A program made the position numbers and the translations under genes. A stretch of 22,344 nucleotides of DNA from Bdellovibrionaceae bacterium UBA5009 (GTDB lineage Bacteria > Bdellovibrionota > Bdellovibrionia > Bdellovibrionales > Bdellovibrionaceae), in the NCBI GenBank assembly GCA_002396665.1, contig DGYJ01000092.1, forward strand, positions 35,711-58,054, read 5' to 3'. The notes under the pieces are model-generated. The model was not told the DNA's origin and searched no databases. It saw nothing but the letters and a program-made list of their open reading frames with translations. Shown piece by piece: positions 13,767 through 22,240 of the stretch (the first letter of the stretch is position 1; each line of letters begins with the position of its first letter).

Positions 13767-14375
13767 ATGAAGAAAATGAATCTATTCGTTTTATCTGCAT
13801 TCGCAATTTGCACTGCACATTTCGATTCTGCATTTGCAAAACAACAAATGAAATCTGTCGTAATTAGCAAAGGCCTCGCCATTACTACAAATTTTTCTGC
13901 CTATGATTACAGCGAGCATAACGGAAATATTGAAAATCTGGATGCTAATGATACAAAAACACTCACTGCAAAAAACACAGAAACTACATGTTATCTATCC
14001 GTCTGGTCCAGTAGACATTCATTAAAAAAACTTTTCACATTAACAAGTACAACAACGGAAGATCGCGGCGGTTTAACTCGATTTGAAGAAAACTGGATAT
14101 TGAATAATAATCTTCAACTTGAGGTCATTAATATAACCTCAAAAATTAATAAATCTGGCGTAAACTGCGAATACCAACAAGATGATCCTGATATGTCGCC
14201 AACACTTATCCGATGCGATACTGCTTATGCAGCTGCAAGATATGTCGATCTAAAAGATGCAGACGGAAATAGCTGGAGCTTGAATTGTGTTGCTGGCGAA
14301 TCAATCCAAGGGCAACCACTAAAATCTTTGGATGATTCATTCTTGGGTGCAAGCGGAATTTTTATCTCTAAATAA
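13767..14375 (+). CDS. Small exported protein of unknown function
   Basis: The 202-residue precursor has a signal peptide (MKKMNLFVLSAFAICTAHFD, cleavage probably after AFA at residue 24). The mature part is about 178 residues, rich in Thr, Asn and Asp, with predicted beta character. Four cysteines (in TTCYL, VNCEY, IRCDT and LNCVA) could form two disulfides, consistent with a periplasmic or secreted location. I recognise no family. ATG 13767 has an excellent GGAGG site 5 bases upstream. It ends 23 bp before a strong terminator and is convergent with the thiolase gene. With 129 bp upstream it is probably transcribed alone. Confidence 0.75.
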   Translation: MKKMNLFVLSAFAICTAHFDSAFAKQQMKSVVISKGLAITTNFSAYDYSEHNGNIENLDANDTKTLTAKNTETTCYLSVWSSRHSLKKLFTLTSTTTEDRGGLTRFEENWILNNNLQLEVINITSKINKSGVNCEYQQDDPDMSPTLIRCDTAYAAARYVDLKDADGNSWSLNCVAGESIQGQPLKSLDDSFLGASGIFISK

Positions 14376-14397
14376 TTTCCAAAATTTATATCATTCC

Positions 14398-14430
14398 AAA
14401 AGAGCGCATTTTAAAATGTGCTCTTTTTTT
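14398..14430 (+). terminator. Rho-independent terminator of the exported-protein gene
   Basis: AAAAGAGCGCATTTT and AAAATGTGCTCTTTT form a continuous 15-bp stem (one G-T pair; a TTTAAA loop in practice) with seven T at 14424-14430. The thiolase stop codon (14431-14429) overlaps its end. Minus-strand reading gives only four T, so it works mainly rightward. Confidence 0.85.
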
Positions 14431-15607
14431 AAACTTTCTCGATAATCACAGCGATCCCTTGACCGCCACCGATGCAAGCCGAACCTAAGGCATATTTCCC
14501 GCCACGACGGTGAAGCTCGTACACTAAGTGATTCATAATACGTGTTCCAGAAGCTCCCAGTGGATGTCCCACAGCGATGGCCCCACCATTCACATTAGTG
14601 CGCGCAAGATCAAGACCCAATTCTTTTTTCACTGATAAAAATTGAGCTGCAAAAGCTTCGTTCACTTCCACAAGATCCATCTGATCCAATTTCAATCCCG
14701 CTTTTTGCAACGCCATCAAGGCTGCTGGTGCTGGGCCAATACCCATAATTTTTGGATCGCAACCCACAACAGCCCAAGACACAATTCGAGCCATTGGTTT
14801 TAAGCCCAACTGCTTGGCTTTTGATTCCGTTGCCAGTAAAGAACAACCGGCCCCATCCACAATTCCAGATGCCGTTGCTGCAGTCACAAGTCCATCTTTT
14901 TTAAAAAGAGCTTTTAATCCTTTTAATTTTTCCAAAGTGGATTCTGGTTTAGGGTGTTCGTCATTTTCAAAAGTGACAGCACCTTTTTTGCCTTCAACAA
15001 CTATTGGTGAAATTTCAGATTTGAAAAAACCTTTCTTAAAGGCTTCGGCATATCTTTTTTGTGATTCGATGGCGAATTCGTCGCACTCGTCACGGGTAAT
15101 CCCATACTTTTCACCTAAATTTTCTGCGGTGATAGCCATTGGTATTTTAGCGTAGGCGTCTGTTAAAGCTGCGGTCATTGAATCTTCAAGTTCGAAATTT
15201 CCCATTCGATATCCAAAACGTGCTCCACGGGCCACATAGGGAATTTGCGACATCTGCTCGACCCCTCCGGCTAAAACCAATCCAGCTTCACCCGTCAGCA
15301 TCATTTGCGCCGCATTCACCCAGGACTGAAATCCACTGCCACAAAGCCGATTGACGATGTAGGCCCCAGTGGCAACGGGTACTCCTGTGCGCAGGCCAAT
15401 ATGTCTTGCCAAGTAGGCGGCATCGGCCCCCGACTGCACCACATTGCCAAAAATAACTTGGTCCACATGGTCGCCTGTGATGCCAGCTTGTTTTAAAGTG
15501 GCCTCTGTGCAGCGCACACCAAGTTCTGTTGCTGATAGGTCCTTAAGACCGCCCCCGAAGGCTCCAAATGGAGTTCTTTGTCCTGAAATAAAAAATATTT
15601 TTTCCAT
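14429..15607 (-). CDS. Thiolase (acetyl-CoA C-acetyltransferase/acyltransferase)
   Basis: The 392-residue enzyme belongs to the thiolase II family, which condenses or cleaves acyl-CoA (acetoacetyl-CoA formation, or the last step of beta-oxidation). Catalytic residues are present: nucleophile Cys89 in NRLCGSGFQ, NEAFAAQ, His348 in GHPLGASG, and Cys378 in ACIGGGQG. Length is standard, and the start ATG 15607 (MEKIFFISGQRTPFG) fits the family, although the upstream sequence offers no clear ribosome-binding site. It stands apart from other fatty-acid genes and diverges from purD with 50 bp between start codons, so promoters must overlap. Biosynthetic (atoB/phaA) and degradative (fadA) thiolases cannot be separated by reading alone. 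Confidence 0.92.
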   Translation of the reverse strand: MEKIFFISGQRTPFGAFGGGLKDLSATELGVRCTEATLKQAGITGDHVDQVIFGNVVQSGADAAYLARHIGLRTGVPVATGAYIVNRLCGSGFQSWVNAAQMMLTGEAGLVLAGGVEQMSQIPYVARGARFGYRMGNFELEDSMTAALTDAYAKIPMAITAENLGEKYGITRDECDEFAIESQKRYAEAFKKGFFKSEISPIVVEGKKGAVTFENDEHPKPESTLEKLKGLKALFKKDGLVTAATASGIVDGAGCSLLATESKAKQLGLKPMARIVSWAVVGCDPKIMGIGPAPAALMALQKAGLKLDQMDLVEVNEAFAAQFLSVKKELGLDLARTNVNGGAIAVGHPLGASGTRIMNHLVYELHRRGGKYALGSACIGGGQGIAVIIEKV

Positions 15608-15657
15608 AGATTAGGACAGTAGAATGACTTAAAAAGAAAAGCAAGAAGGTGGTGTGT

Positions 15658-16977
15658 ATGAACATTCTAGTCATTGGCTCTGGTGCCCGCGAACATGCCC
15701 TGATCAAATCCTTTCGTTTATCTGCTTCGGTACAAAAAATATTTGCAGCACCTGGTCGCGAAGGTTTTTTGCCTGATGCACAGCCCATCACATTGGATTG
15801 GAAAAAAACAGAGCAAATTATCCACTTTTGTAAAAGTGAAAACATAAATTTTGTTTTTATTGGCCCAGAGGACCCTCTTGTTTTTGGCCTTGCCGATGAT
15901 TTGCGTAAAAATGGAATCCCTGCTGTTGGACCAGATAAAAATGCTGCGCAACTTGAAGGCAGCAAAATTCTTTCAAAAAATTTTATGAATGAAGCCAACA
16001 TTCCTACCGCTTACTCTGTGGTTGTGAATAGTGTGCAGCAAGTGAAAAAAAGTTTACATCTGTTTACCCCACCCTATGTATTAAAGGCTGACGGCCTTTG
16101 TGCAGGCAAAGGTGTATTTATTTGCAAAAATGAACACGAACTGATCGACAGTGCGGCCGCGATTTTTGAAAAAAAGATTTTAGGAACAGCCGGCGCATCA
16201 GCATTGCTTGAACAATTCAGCCCCGGGTGGGAGCTCAGTTACCTTGTTGTCACCAATGGGGAACATCATATCACTTTGCCCCTTGCCCAGGATCACAAGC
16301 GACTGTTGGATGACAACAAAGGTCCAAATACAGGCGGGATGGGAACAGTGGCCCCATTACAAATTGATTCTTCTTTAAGAAATGAAATTGAAAGTAAAAT
16401 TGTTTTACCAACCTTAAAGCAAATTCAAAAAAATAATTGGACCTACAGAGGAATAATTTTTATCGGAATCATGGTCACCCCGGAAGGGCCTTCAGTTTTA
16501 GAATACAATGTCAGATTTGGAGATCCAGAGACTCAGGTTATTTTGCCACTCATTGCCAGTGACACCGTCGATTTTTTTCATCAAGTTTCACAGGGCCGAC
16601 TGCCCCCACTTCGATTCCATGATGAAAGCGCAGCTTGTGTGGTGCTTGCAGCCCAAGGTTATCCAGAACAACCACAAAAAGGATTAATTCTTTCAGGACA
16701 TCTTGCTCAAGAATCTGATGACACAGCAATTGATTCGGTTGTGGCTGGGCAAAAGCAAATATCATCCACATCGAAACAATACACAAGTTATGTCTTGCAC
16801 GCTGGAACTAAAAAAACATCTGAAGGATTTATCACTGACGGTGGACGGGTCTTGAATTGTATCGGCCTAGGAAAGACGACGGATGAAGCTCTTACCAACG
16901 CGTATGCTTCAGTGAAAAAATATTTAAGCGAGGGTTTGATTTTTAGAAAAGATATCGGAAAGTACTTGCCGAAATAA
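15658..16977 (+). CDS. purD: Phosphoribosylamine-glycine ligase (GAR synthetase)
   Basis: The 439-residue enzyme joins phosphoribosylamine and glycine with ATP, the second step of purine synthesis. It shows the N-terminal ILVIGSGAREHAL (residues 3-15), the FIGPEDPLVFGLAD segment, ATP-grasp motifs VLKADGLCAGKGVF and NTGGMGTVAP, the metal-binding EYNVRFGDPETQV, and a C-terminal domain (about 330-439) with VLHAGTKKTSEGFITDGGRVL. I take ATG 15658, with AGAAGGTGG just upstream; GTG 15649 overlaps that site. The gene diverges from the thiolase gene, and its stop touches the stop of the next, convergent gene with no base between. Other pur genes are not in the window. Confidence 0.95.
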   Translation: MNILVIGSGAREHALIKSFRLSASVQKIFAAPGREGFLPDAQPITLDWKKTEQIIHFCKSENINFVFIGPEDPLVFGLADDLRKNGIPAVGPDKNAAQLEGSKILSKNFMNEANIPTAYSVVVNSVQQVKKSLHLFTPPYVLKADGLCAGKGVFICKNEHELIDSAAAIFEKKILGTAGASALLEQFSPGWELSYLVVTNGEHHITLPLAQDHKRLLDDNKGPNTGGMGTVAPLQIDSSLRNEIESKIVLPTLKQIQKNNWTYRGIIFIGIMVTPEGPSVLEYNVRFGDPETQVILPLIASDTVDFFHQVSQGRLPPLRFHDESAACVVLAAQGYPEQPQKGLILSGHLAQESDDTAIDSVVAGQKQISSTSKQYTSYVLHAGTKKTSEGFITDGGRVLNCIGLGKTTDEALTNAYASVKKYLSEGLIFRKDIGKYLPK

Positions 16978-17658
16978 CTACCAGCTCCAGCGAACACCAA
17001 CAGAATTACGAACTTCTGTTTCATTTTTAGATTGGCTTAAGACAAGATCTTTATTTTTAAAAATCTTTTCAGAAATTTCAATGTCAGACTGACGAGCTTT
17101 TGCATCGTGATTAAAAGTCGCTGTTGTCCAACCGCTGTACTTTACACGGGTCTGGGCTTGCAAAGCCATATATTGCAATGAAAGTTTATGATCCACACCT
17201 TGTGGATTTTCTGGGGACTTTGTTCCGCCCAAACTAACATCGGCCTTCATTGCATTTTGCACAGTGCTTGCCGTACGACCTACCGAGCTGGACTGAACCT
17301 GTGGAGAATTTAAAAAGTTTTGCAAAGCCTGATCACCAAATTTGGTCACGACATAAACAGGATTCTGTGAGCTTTGTATATCACTGGGAACAACACGAAC
17401 ATAATCAGAGTAAGTAGGTGCATTGTCTTGAACTTTTTCTGGAAAAATAACAGGTTTCATGTTTTTAGCATTTAATTTTTGCACTGACTTTTTTGCTTTT
17501 GAAGATGAAGTTGTGAATTTCTTTTTAGCTTTAGAAACAGAAGCTAAACCACGCCAAGGGCTTAAAATGCGAGAAGGTGCAAAATCACCACCCACGCCAG
17601 CCATTGTGGTTACCGAAGTAAGAATTATCAAAATAAGACAGTTTGTTTGCTTCATCAT
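16978..17658 (-). CDS. Exported basic protein of unknown function
   Basis: About 226 residues with a signal peptide (KQTNCLILIILTSVTTMAG, cleavage around AGVGG). A Lys/Ser-rich stretch follows (about 42-67, SKAKKKFTTSSSKAKKSVQK), then a domain with Tyr- and Val-rich strands. The end (about 160-226) looks like four or five beta-strands closing in NSVGVRWSW. The terminal aromatic residue hints at outer-membrane association; the basic segment could bind peptidoglycan or lipopolysaccharide. No family is recognised. Starts are crowded: TTG 17667, ATG 17658 and ATG 17655; the AAGAG site (17664-17660) suits 17655 best by spacing. Convergent with purD without any gap. Confidence 0.6.
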   Translation of the reverse strand: MMKQTNCLILIILTSVTTMAGVGGDFAPSRILSPWRGLASVSKAKKKFTTSSSKAKKSVQKLNAKNMKPVIFPEKVQDNAPTYSDYVRVVPSDIQSSQNPVYVVTKFGDQALQNFLNSPQVQSSSVGRTASTVQNAMKADVSLGGTKSPENPQGVDHKLSLQYMALQAQTRVKYSGWTTATFNHDAKARQSDIEISEKIFKNKDLVLSQSKNETEVRNSVGVRWSW

Positions 17659-17908
17659 ACTCTTCAATAAGTATCCAAAAACCTTGCCAAGTCCCTTTGG
17701 CCCTAGAGGATACCATATCCCATCTATTGATTCTTATGCTGTGGTCTCATTTTGAATAGGGAAAAAATGACAGGATTGTAACAAGATTTGTCGGCAGCTG
17801 TGGTTTTCGACAGTGTAGAGTTTGCACACCAAACCTTGGACACTGGACTCTTTTTGCTAGATCAAATATAAAGCAGGCTGGTATTTAGCCAACAAAAGAG
17901 GTGTGGCC

Positions 17909-20365
17909 ATGAAGCGAAATTCGATAATACAATCTCGACTTATTTTGTGCTCAATTTATTTGGCAACACAACTTGCAATCCCGCAATTTTCTTTTGCCAA
18001 TATTGTTGCCGAGAAGCCAGCTCCTTCAAAGAAGCAAAGATATGCCAATCTTGACGAAGGCTTATTTCCAATCCTAGTTACAAATCCCCCTGGTGGATCA
18101 ACTTCGAACAGTCCATTTTTGCCCCCTGCCACAGGCACTGGAAATGATTTGCCAAATCTACCTTCGCTGCCTTCACTCCCCACGCTACCGGGCACAGGTT
18201 CTTTCCCTGGATCGACATTTCCAGGATCAAGCTTTCCAGGATCAACAATAGGCACTGGCGGCGGAATTTTTGGTGATAACTTTGGTGGCTACGGCAATAC
18301 ACAAGTACCAACAGAATTTGCTTGCCCACTTTTTGAAACAAATCCCTACGAATCTATTTTTCGCGCCTTGGACGCCATGGGTGCTGCAATGCGAATTACA
18401 CCAGCCTGTGCTGGCGTAAATCAAAATCAACAAAATCAATATTACCAAACTGTTCAAAGCAACGCTGATTCTATTCGACAATCCATCACCGCCCTTCGCG
18501 CGATCCAGGCTAATCCTGATATTTTGCAAAATACCAGCAGCCAAGAGCTTGAAAGCATGATGCAAACGGCGATCGGAGCAGTAAATAATATTTCAGTTAC
18601 TTTATCTAGTAACCCCATCATGAACAATCAGTGTGGTAAAGCAACGACAGGAAAAACTCTTTTAGCATTCAATGAAATTTTGAATAGCCTTGCCCCGGTG
18701 GCTCTTGTTATCGCAGCTGCAAATCCTGCCGCTGGTGCTGCTACAAAATTGGCCTTAATGGGTGCAACAATGATCCCCTCTGCCATTTCGCAGACGGCCC
18801 AGTTTATCAAAAGCAATACTGTGGATATTTCGAATCCAGAGATTCGCAAAGCGATTTTACAAAATACTTGTCAATTTATGAAGGTCTACCAAAAAATTAA
18901 TTTCATCCGCTACAAAGAAGAAGACAATCTTGATGAAATCAAAAATACATTAAATGCTTCGACAAACAAATATCGTCAACGCTACCAATCTGTGAGCAGC
19001 TCATTGCTTCAAGGAATGCGCTACAAATACGATATGGAAAAAGCCCTTGGCGAACTTGAAATACGTATTGCCCAAGATCGCGTAAATTTGAATTTTATTA
19101 ATTCTAAATTGCAATCTCTTGGCAACGACAACGAGCGTATTTGTTTTGCCGGTAAAAATTTAGTTCAAAACTCGCGAGATGCTGAAACCTTTCCTGCCAG
19201 CGTTGTCAGAAATATCGAATACACAATGACAGCCCTTGAATCGAACGAAGGCGGAGGTGGCTTTACTGGTTTTGATTCTTTAACAAATGGATTACCAAAT
19301 TTGCCTGGAGCTTCAAACACAACAACAACGGACTCGGTCACAACAACAGCACAATCACCTCTTGTTCAAGAGGGTGAAGAACTTTATATGGCCTACACAA
19401 AATCTAGAAATCGTGTATCTGCCCTTGCTGATGTTGTAATTAACGGCACTGATATCACTCAAGTTGATCGCGCCACAACAATGTGTGCCCAAGAAGTTAA
19501 AACATGGGCAAAACGTATTGGTGACACTATTAACTTCTTAAGCAAATCAATCAATTCTGAGCGTGTCGAGATTGATCAAATTCTTTCTGTCAACCCTGAC
19601 TATAAAACTTGGAATCGCGAGTACAATAAACTTCGTAGTGAACGCAAAACTGTAAGCACAGTCACAAAAGTATTGCGTGAAATGTCTCGAAGTGACGCCG
19701 TTTTCGTTAGAACTGAACTTGCTCAACGAGCGAACGACTTAAAAAATACTCTGTTCAATCGCACAGCTGGTATGCTTTCAAAATCTCCGGTTGAGGCTTG
19801 GTTGCAAAACAATATTGATATGCACCAAAATTCGATTTCTCAATTCATCCACTTCTTGCGCTTACTGCAAAAAGGGGCCGGTGAATTAACTACAACAGGC
19901 GGAACATCAGGTGCCGCGATGATGGGTATGGGAAGCGTTGATGTCGGCATGTCTGTCATGTTGAACCCGCAAGTTTGGAATGACATGGTCACTGAAGTTA
20001 ATCTTTCTAATATCAATTTAAAAAATCTTCCCAAAGGAAGTCGTAAACAAGAAATTGCATGCCAGCAATTGCGTCTTGGAGTTGTTAAATTTAATGAAGC
20101 CAAGGACTACTTGGGATCTGCGCAGTTTATGTGTGATATGATTGACCCTGTTGTCAGCGACACAAACAGCAAAATTATCCAAATTTGCCGTGGTTCAACA
20201 ACATTTAATGATACTAAAAAATCCACACTGGAACAGTTCCGACAAAAAATGTCTTCACGAGGATCTTCGGGTTCACAAAAAAGCATGCAGGACAGCGCGA
20301 ATCTATTAAAGAAACGCGCCAAAGATCTTCAGTGTGCTGACACAATGGTTGATATTATCGACTAA
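17909..20365 (+). CDS. Large exported Cys-containing protein with Pro-rich linker
   Basis: The 818-residue product has a signal peptide (about residues 1-31, LILCSIYLATQLAIPQFSFA). Next comes a Pro/Gly/Ser linker (about 60-125) with LPxLP repeats (LPNLPSLPSLPTLP) and three FPGS units, then a mainly helical body. Around residues 230-300 an Ala-rich hydrophobic stretch (ALVIAAANPAAGAATKLALM) could insert in a membrane. Heptad-like helices lie about 310-410 and 500-640. About ten cysteines are spread through the mature part (for example CPLF, PACAG, NQCGK, NTCQF, LQCAD), suggesting disulfides and a periplasmic or surface site. I choose ATG 17909 because AGAGGTG lies just upstream; GTG 17903 overlaps that site. 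No family is recognised. It ends 3 bp from the convergent peptidase gene. Confidence 0.75.
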   Translation: MKRNSIIQSRLILCSIYLATQLAIPQFSFANIVAEKPAPSKKQRYANLDEGLFPILVTNPPGGSTSNSPFLPPATGTGNDLPNLPSLPSLPTLPGTGSFPGSTFPGSSFPGSTIGTGGGIFGDNFGGYGNTQVPTEFACPLFETNPYESIFRALDAMGAAMRITPACAGVNQNQQNQYYQTVQSNADSIRQSITALRAIQANPDILQNTSSQELESMMQTAIGAVNNISVTLSSNPIMNNQCGKATTGKTLLAFNEILNSLAPVALVIAAANPAAGAATKLALMGATMIPSAISQTAQFIKSNTVDISNPEIRKAILQNTCQFMKVYQKINFIRYKEEDNLDEIKNTLNASTNKYRQRYQSVSSSLLQGMRYKYDMEKALGELEIRIAQDRVNLNFINSKLQSLGNDNERICFAGKNLVQNSRDAETFPASVVRNIEYTMTALESNEGGGGFTGFDSLTNGLPNLPGASNTTTTDSVTTTAQSPLVQEGEELYMAYTKSRNRVSALADVVINGTDITQVDRATTMCAQEVKTWAKRIGDTINFLSKSINSERVEIDQILSVNPDYKTWNREYNKLRSERKTVSTVTKVLREMSRSDAVFVRTELAQRANDLKNTLFNRTAGMLSKSPVEAWLQNNIDMHQNSISQFIHFLRLLQKGAGELTTTGGTSGAAMMGMGSVDVGMSVMLNPQVWNDMVTEVNLSNINLKNLPKGSRKQEIACQQLRLGVVKFNEAKDYLGSAQFMCDMIDPVVSDTNSKIIQICRGSTTFNDTKKSTLEQFRQKMSSRGSSGSQKSMQDSANLLKKRAKDLQCADTMVDIID

Positions 20366-20368
20366 GTT

Positions 20369-21373
20369 TTATTCATCCAAAATAAAGTTGATGGGATCCA
20401 CTGGGGTCCCATTGATTCGAACTTCGTAATGCAAATGGGGACCTGTCGAACGGCCCGTATTACCGACGGCAGAAATCACATCCCACTTAGACACCTTTTG
20501 CCCGACATGGACATAAATTTGAGAGTTATGCCCGTAACGAGTCGTCACGCCGTAACCGTGGTCTATGCTGACTAACTTTCCATAGCTTTCATCATAGGAA
20601 GCAAAGATGACGACACCATCTGCTGGCGCATACACTGGCGAACCCGGAGCTGCGGCAATATCAAGACCTGCATGCATGGCATTTTTTCCTGTGAACGGAT
20701 TTAAGCGATAACCAAAACCTGAAGTCAGCCAACCGCGGGCAGGCTTTATATTCGGAGTTGCGTTCAACAAACTTTGTCGTTCAGACAGGCTTTCCCAAAG
20801 CTCAATGACACTTTGTTCTTTCAGTTGAGTTTCTTTCACAGCTTTATCAATACGAACCACAAGGGACGCATAATCACGGTCTGACTTTTCAACAGAAACT
20901 TCACCTTTATTTTCATTCACAAATTGCTGCTGCTGAAAAGCTTGGTCCTGGGCTGCCATTGTATTATTGGAAGCTCTTTGTTCCATGGGTTCATACTCTT
21001 CAATTTTTTGACCAGGAGCTGGCTTTGTCCCCATCGTCAATTTCAACACGCGATCTTCGGCCTCGACATTTGTGATTAATTTCAATTTCGTCGTGAAACT
21101 TTTCACACGCTCAAGACTGCTTTCAAGGGAACTGACTTTGCTTTCGACCAACTGAAACTGCTTGATCAACTGGGCGTTTTCAATTTTAAGCTTTTTGTTT
21201 TCATTGGATTGCAATAGCAAACCAAAATAATCAATGAACCCGGCAACAAAAACAAAAATAACAAAGCTAAGTGCAAATAAAATAATTTTAAGATGCTGAG
21301 CTGAAACTGAAATTTTTCTTGTGGTCCCCGAGTCATGACGAATAATTAAAAATGTCAGCGTTTTCTTTTCCAC
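20369..21373 (-). CDS. Membrane-anchored M23 (LytM) family peptidase with coiled coil
   Basis: The 334-residue protein has one N-terminal transmembrane helix (about 30-52, IILFALSFVIFVFVAGFIDY). A coiled coil follows (about 55-95, NENKKLKIENAQLIKQFQLV), then a linker and a C-terminal M23 domain (about 205-330). Zinc and catalytic residues are intact: His234 and Asp238 in HAGLDIA, His282 in RYGHN, His313 and His315 in PHLHYE. It should cleave peptidoglycan cross-links in the periplasm, or activate other hydrolases as NlpD/EnvC-like proteins do, though those have lost residues kept here. GTG 21373 follows AAGGGAT, which overlaps the stop of the PP2C gene 8 bp upstream, so translation is probably coupled. 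Confidence 0.9.
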   Translation of the reverse strand: MEKKTLTFLIIRHDSGTTRKISVSAQHLKIILFALSFVIFVFVAGFIDYFGLLLQSNENKKLKIENAQLIKQFQLVESKVSSLESSLERVKSFTTKLKLITNVEAEDRVLKLTMGTKPAPGQKIEEYEPMEQRASNNTMAAQDQAFQQQQFVNENKGEVSVEKSDRDYASLVVRIDKAVKETQLKEQSVIELWESLSERQSLLNATPNIKPARGWLTSGFGYRLNPFTGKNAMHAGLDIAAAPGSPVYAPADGVVIFASYDESYGKLVSIDHGYGVTTRYGHNSQIYVHVGQKVSKWDVISAVGNTGRSTGPHLHYEVRINGTPVDPINFILDE

Positions 21374-21381
21374 GGGATCCC

Positions 21382-22113
21382 TTAATTTGTGGCCGGAAAG
21401 TAGATGACAACAACAGTGACGTTGTCATCTCCGCCATTGGCCAAAGCCTGTTGTACACAAACTTGGGCCACCTTTTCTGGTGGATTATGGTTCAGTAAGT
21501 AGGCAATTTTATCGTCAGGAACAAGGCCCGAAAGTCCATCGGAACACAGAATATACATCTCGCCCGGAAATATTTCGCGCTCGATCACATCAGGCGAAAC
21601 ATCGCGTTCGTATCCGACACTGCGAGTGATCACATTTCTTCCAACTAAATTTTTAGCAGTGTCTTCCGTTAATACGCCAGCGCGAATTTGTTCGTTAATC
21701 AATGAGTGATCTTCTGTCAGTTGCCACAAATCTGGTTTTTTAAACAGATAGCATCTTGAATCGCCTACATTGGCTATGTAGATGTGCTTTTTGCGAATAT
21801 AACACATAACCATGGTGGTGCCCATGCCAGCAAGTTCTGGATTTTCATTGGCAGCTTTGTCGTAGATTCTTCTTGAGGCCTCTTCGTAAACCTTGTGTAG
21901 AACTTCTTGTGGAGCTCGTTCAAGCGCTTCAGGATCAGATACAATTTCTTCGCTCACTTGCACAGCAAGCGCCGAAGCCACTTCCCCACCGGAATGGCCA
22001 CCCATTCCATCAGCCACAACAAAAAGTCCGACTTCAGAATTGATAGAACTTGAATCTTGATTTGAGTCACGTCGCAGGCCTTTATCTGTAACGGACCAAG
22101 CTTGAATCTTCAT
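21382..22113 (-). CDS. PP2C-family serine/threonine protein phosphatase (PrpC/Stp-like)
   Basis: The 243-residue cytoplasmic enzyme dephosphorylates Ser/Thr in a metal-dependent way. All motifs are present: RRDSNQD (Asp20), VVADGMGGHSGGEVAS (Asp35), MGTTMV, ANVGDSRCYLF, TEDHSLI, ITRSVG, LCSDGLSGLV and GGDDNVTVVV at the end. Its length is typical for bacterial PP2C proteins, which usually counter a Hanks-type kinase. No kinase is visible here; UbiB is too far away and of another type. The ATG 22113 has AAAGGG right next to it, an unusually tight spacing. It is the first gene of a minus-strand pair with the M23 peptidase, linking phospho-signalling to cell-wall cutting. Confidence 0.93.
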   Translation of the reverse strand: MKIQAWSVTDKGLRRDSNQDSSSINSEVGLFVVADGMGGHSGGEVASALAVQVSEEIVSDPEALERAPQEVLHKVYEEASRRIYDKAANENPELAGMGTTMVMCYIRKKHIYIANVGDSRCYLFKKPDLWQLTEDHSLINEQIRAGVLTEDTAKNLVGRNVITRSVGYERDVSPDVIEREIFPGEMYILCSDGLSGLVPDDKIAYLLNHNPPEKVAQVCVQQALANGGDDNVTVVVIYFPATN

Positions 22114-22162
22114 CCCTTTATTCTGACCCCCTGAACGAACCGAGTCAATTTCAGAAAACCTG

Positions 22163-22172
22163 GACCTAGGTC
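22163..22172. promoter_or_regulatory. GACCTAGGTC palindrome in a divergent gap
   Basis: A perfect 10-bp palindrome between the divergent PP2C and TonB-like genes, 50 bp from the former's start. A regulator site is possible but chance is not excluded. Confidence 0.25.
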
Positions 22173-22197
22173 TTTAAAAAATATTTCTGACCTTTTG

Positions 22198-22224
22198 TTA
22201 ATTTTAATGTGTCTTAACCGATAA
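22198..22224 (+). promoter_or_regulatory. Sigma-28 (FliA)-like promoter before the TonB-like gene
   Basis: TTAATTTT (22198-22205), 11 bp, then ACCGATAA (22217-22224): six of eight and seven of eight matches to TAAAGTTT-N11-GCCGATAA. The predicted start near 22231 would leave a leader of about 10 bases, just holding the ribosome-binding site. Confidence 0.45.
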
Positions 22225-22240
22225 GAATCTCGAGGGATTC

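Noticed and set aside
17820..17875. TAGAGTTT resembling a sigma-28 -35 box and TATAAA upstream of the 818-residue protein.
   Set aside because: The sequence 11 bp after TAGAGTTT (CTTGGACA) does not match the sigma-28 -10, and TATAAA has no -35 at proper spacing.
4375..22166. CTGGACC seen at several intergenic places (4375, 10924, 22160) as a possible shared regulator motif.
   Set aside because: The same 7-mer (either strand) also occurs inside coding sequence (near 1851 and 14007). About three copies are expected by chance in a window this long, so recurrence alone is not significant.
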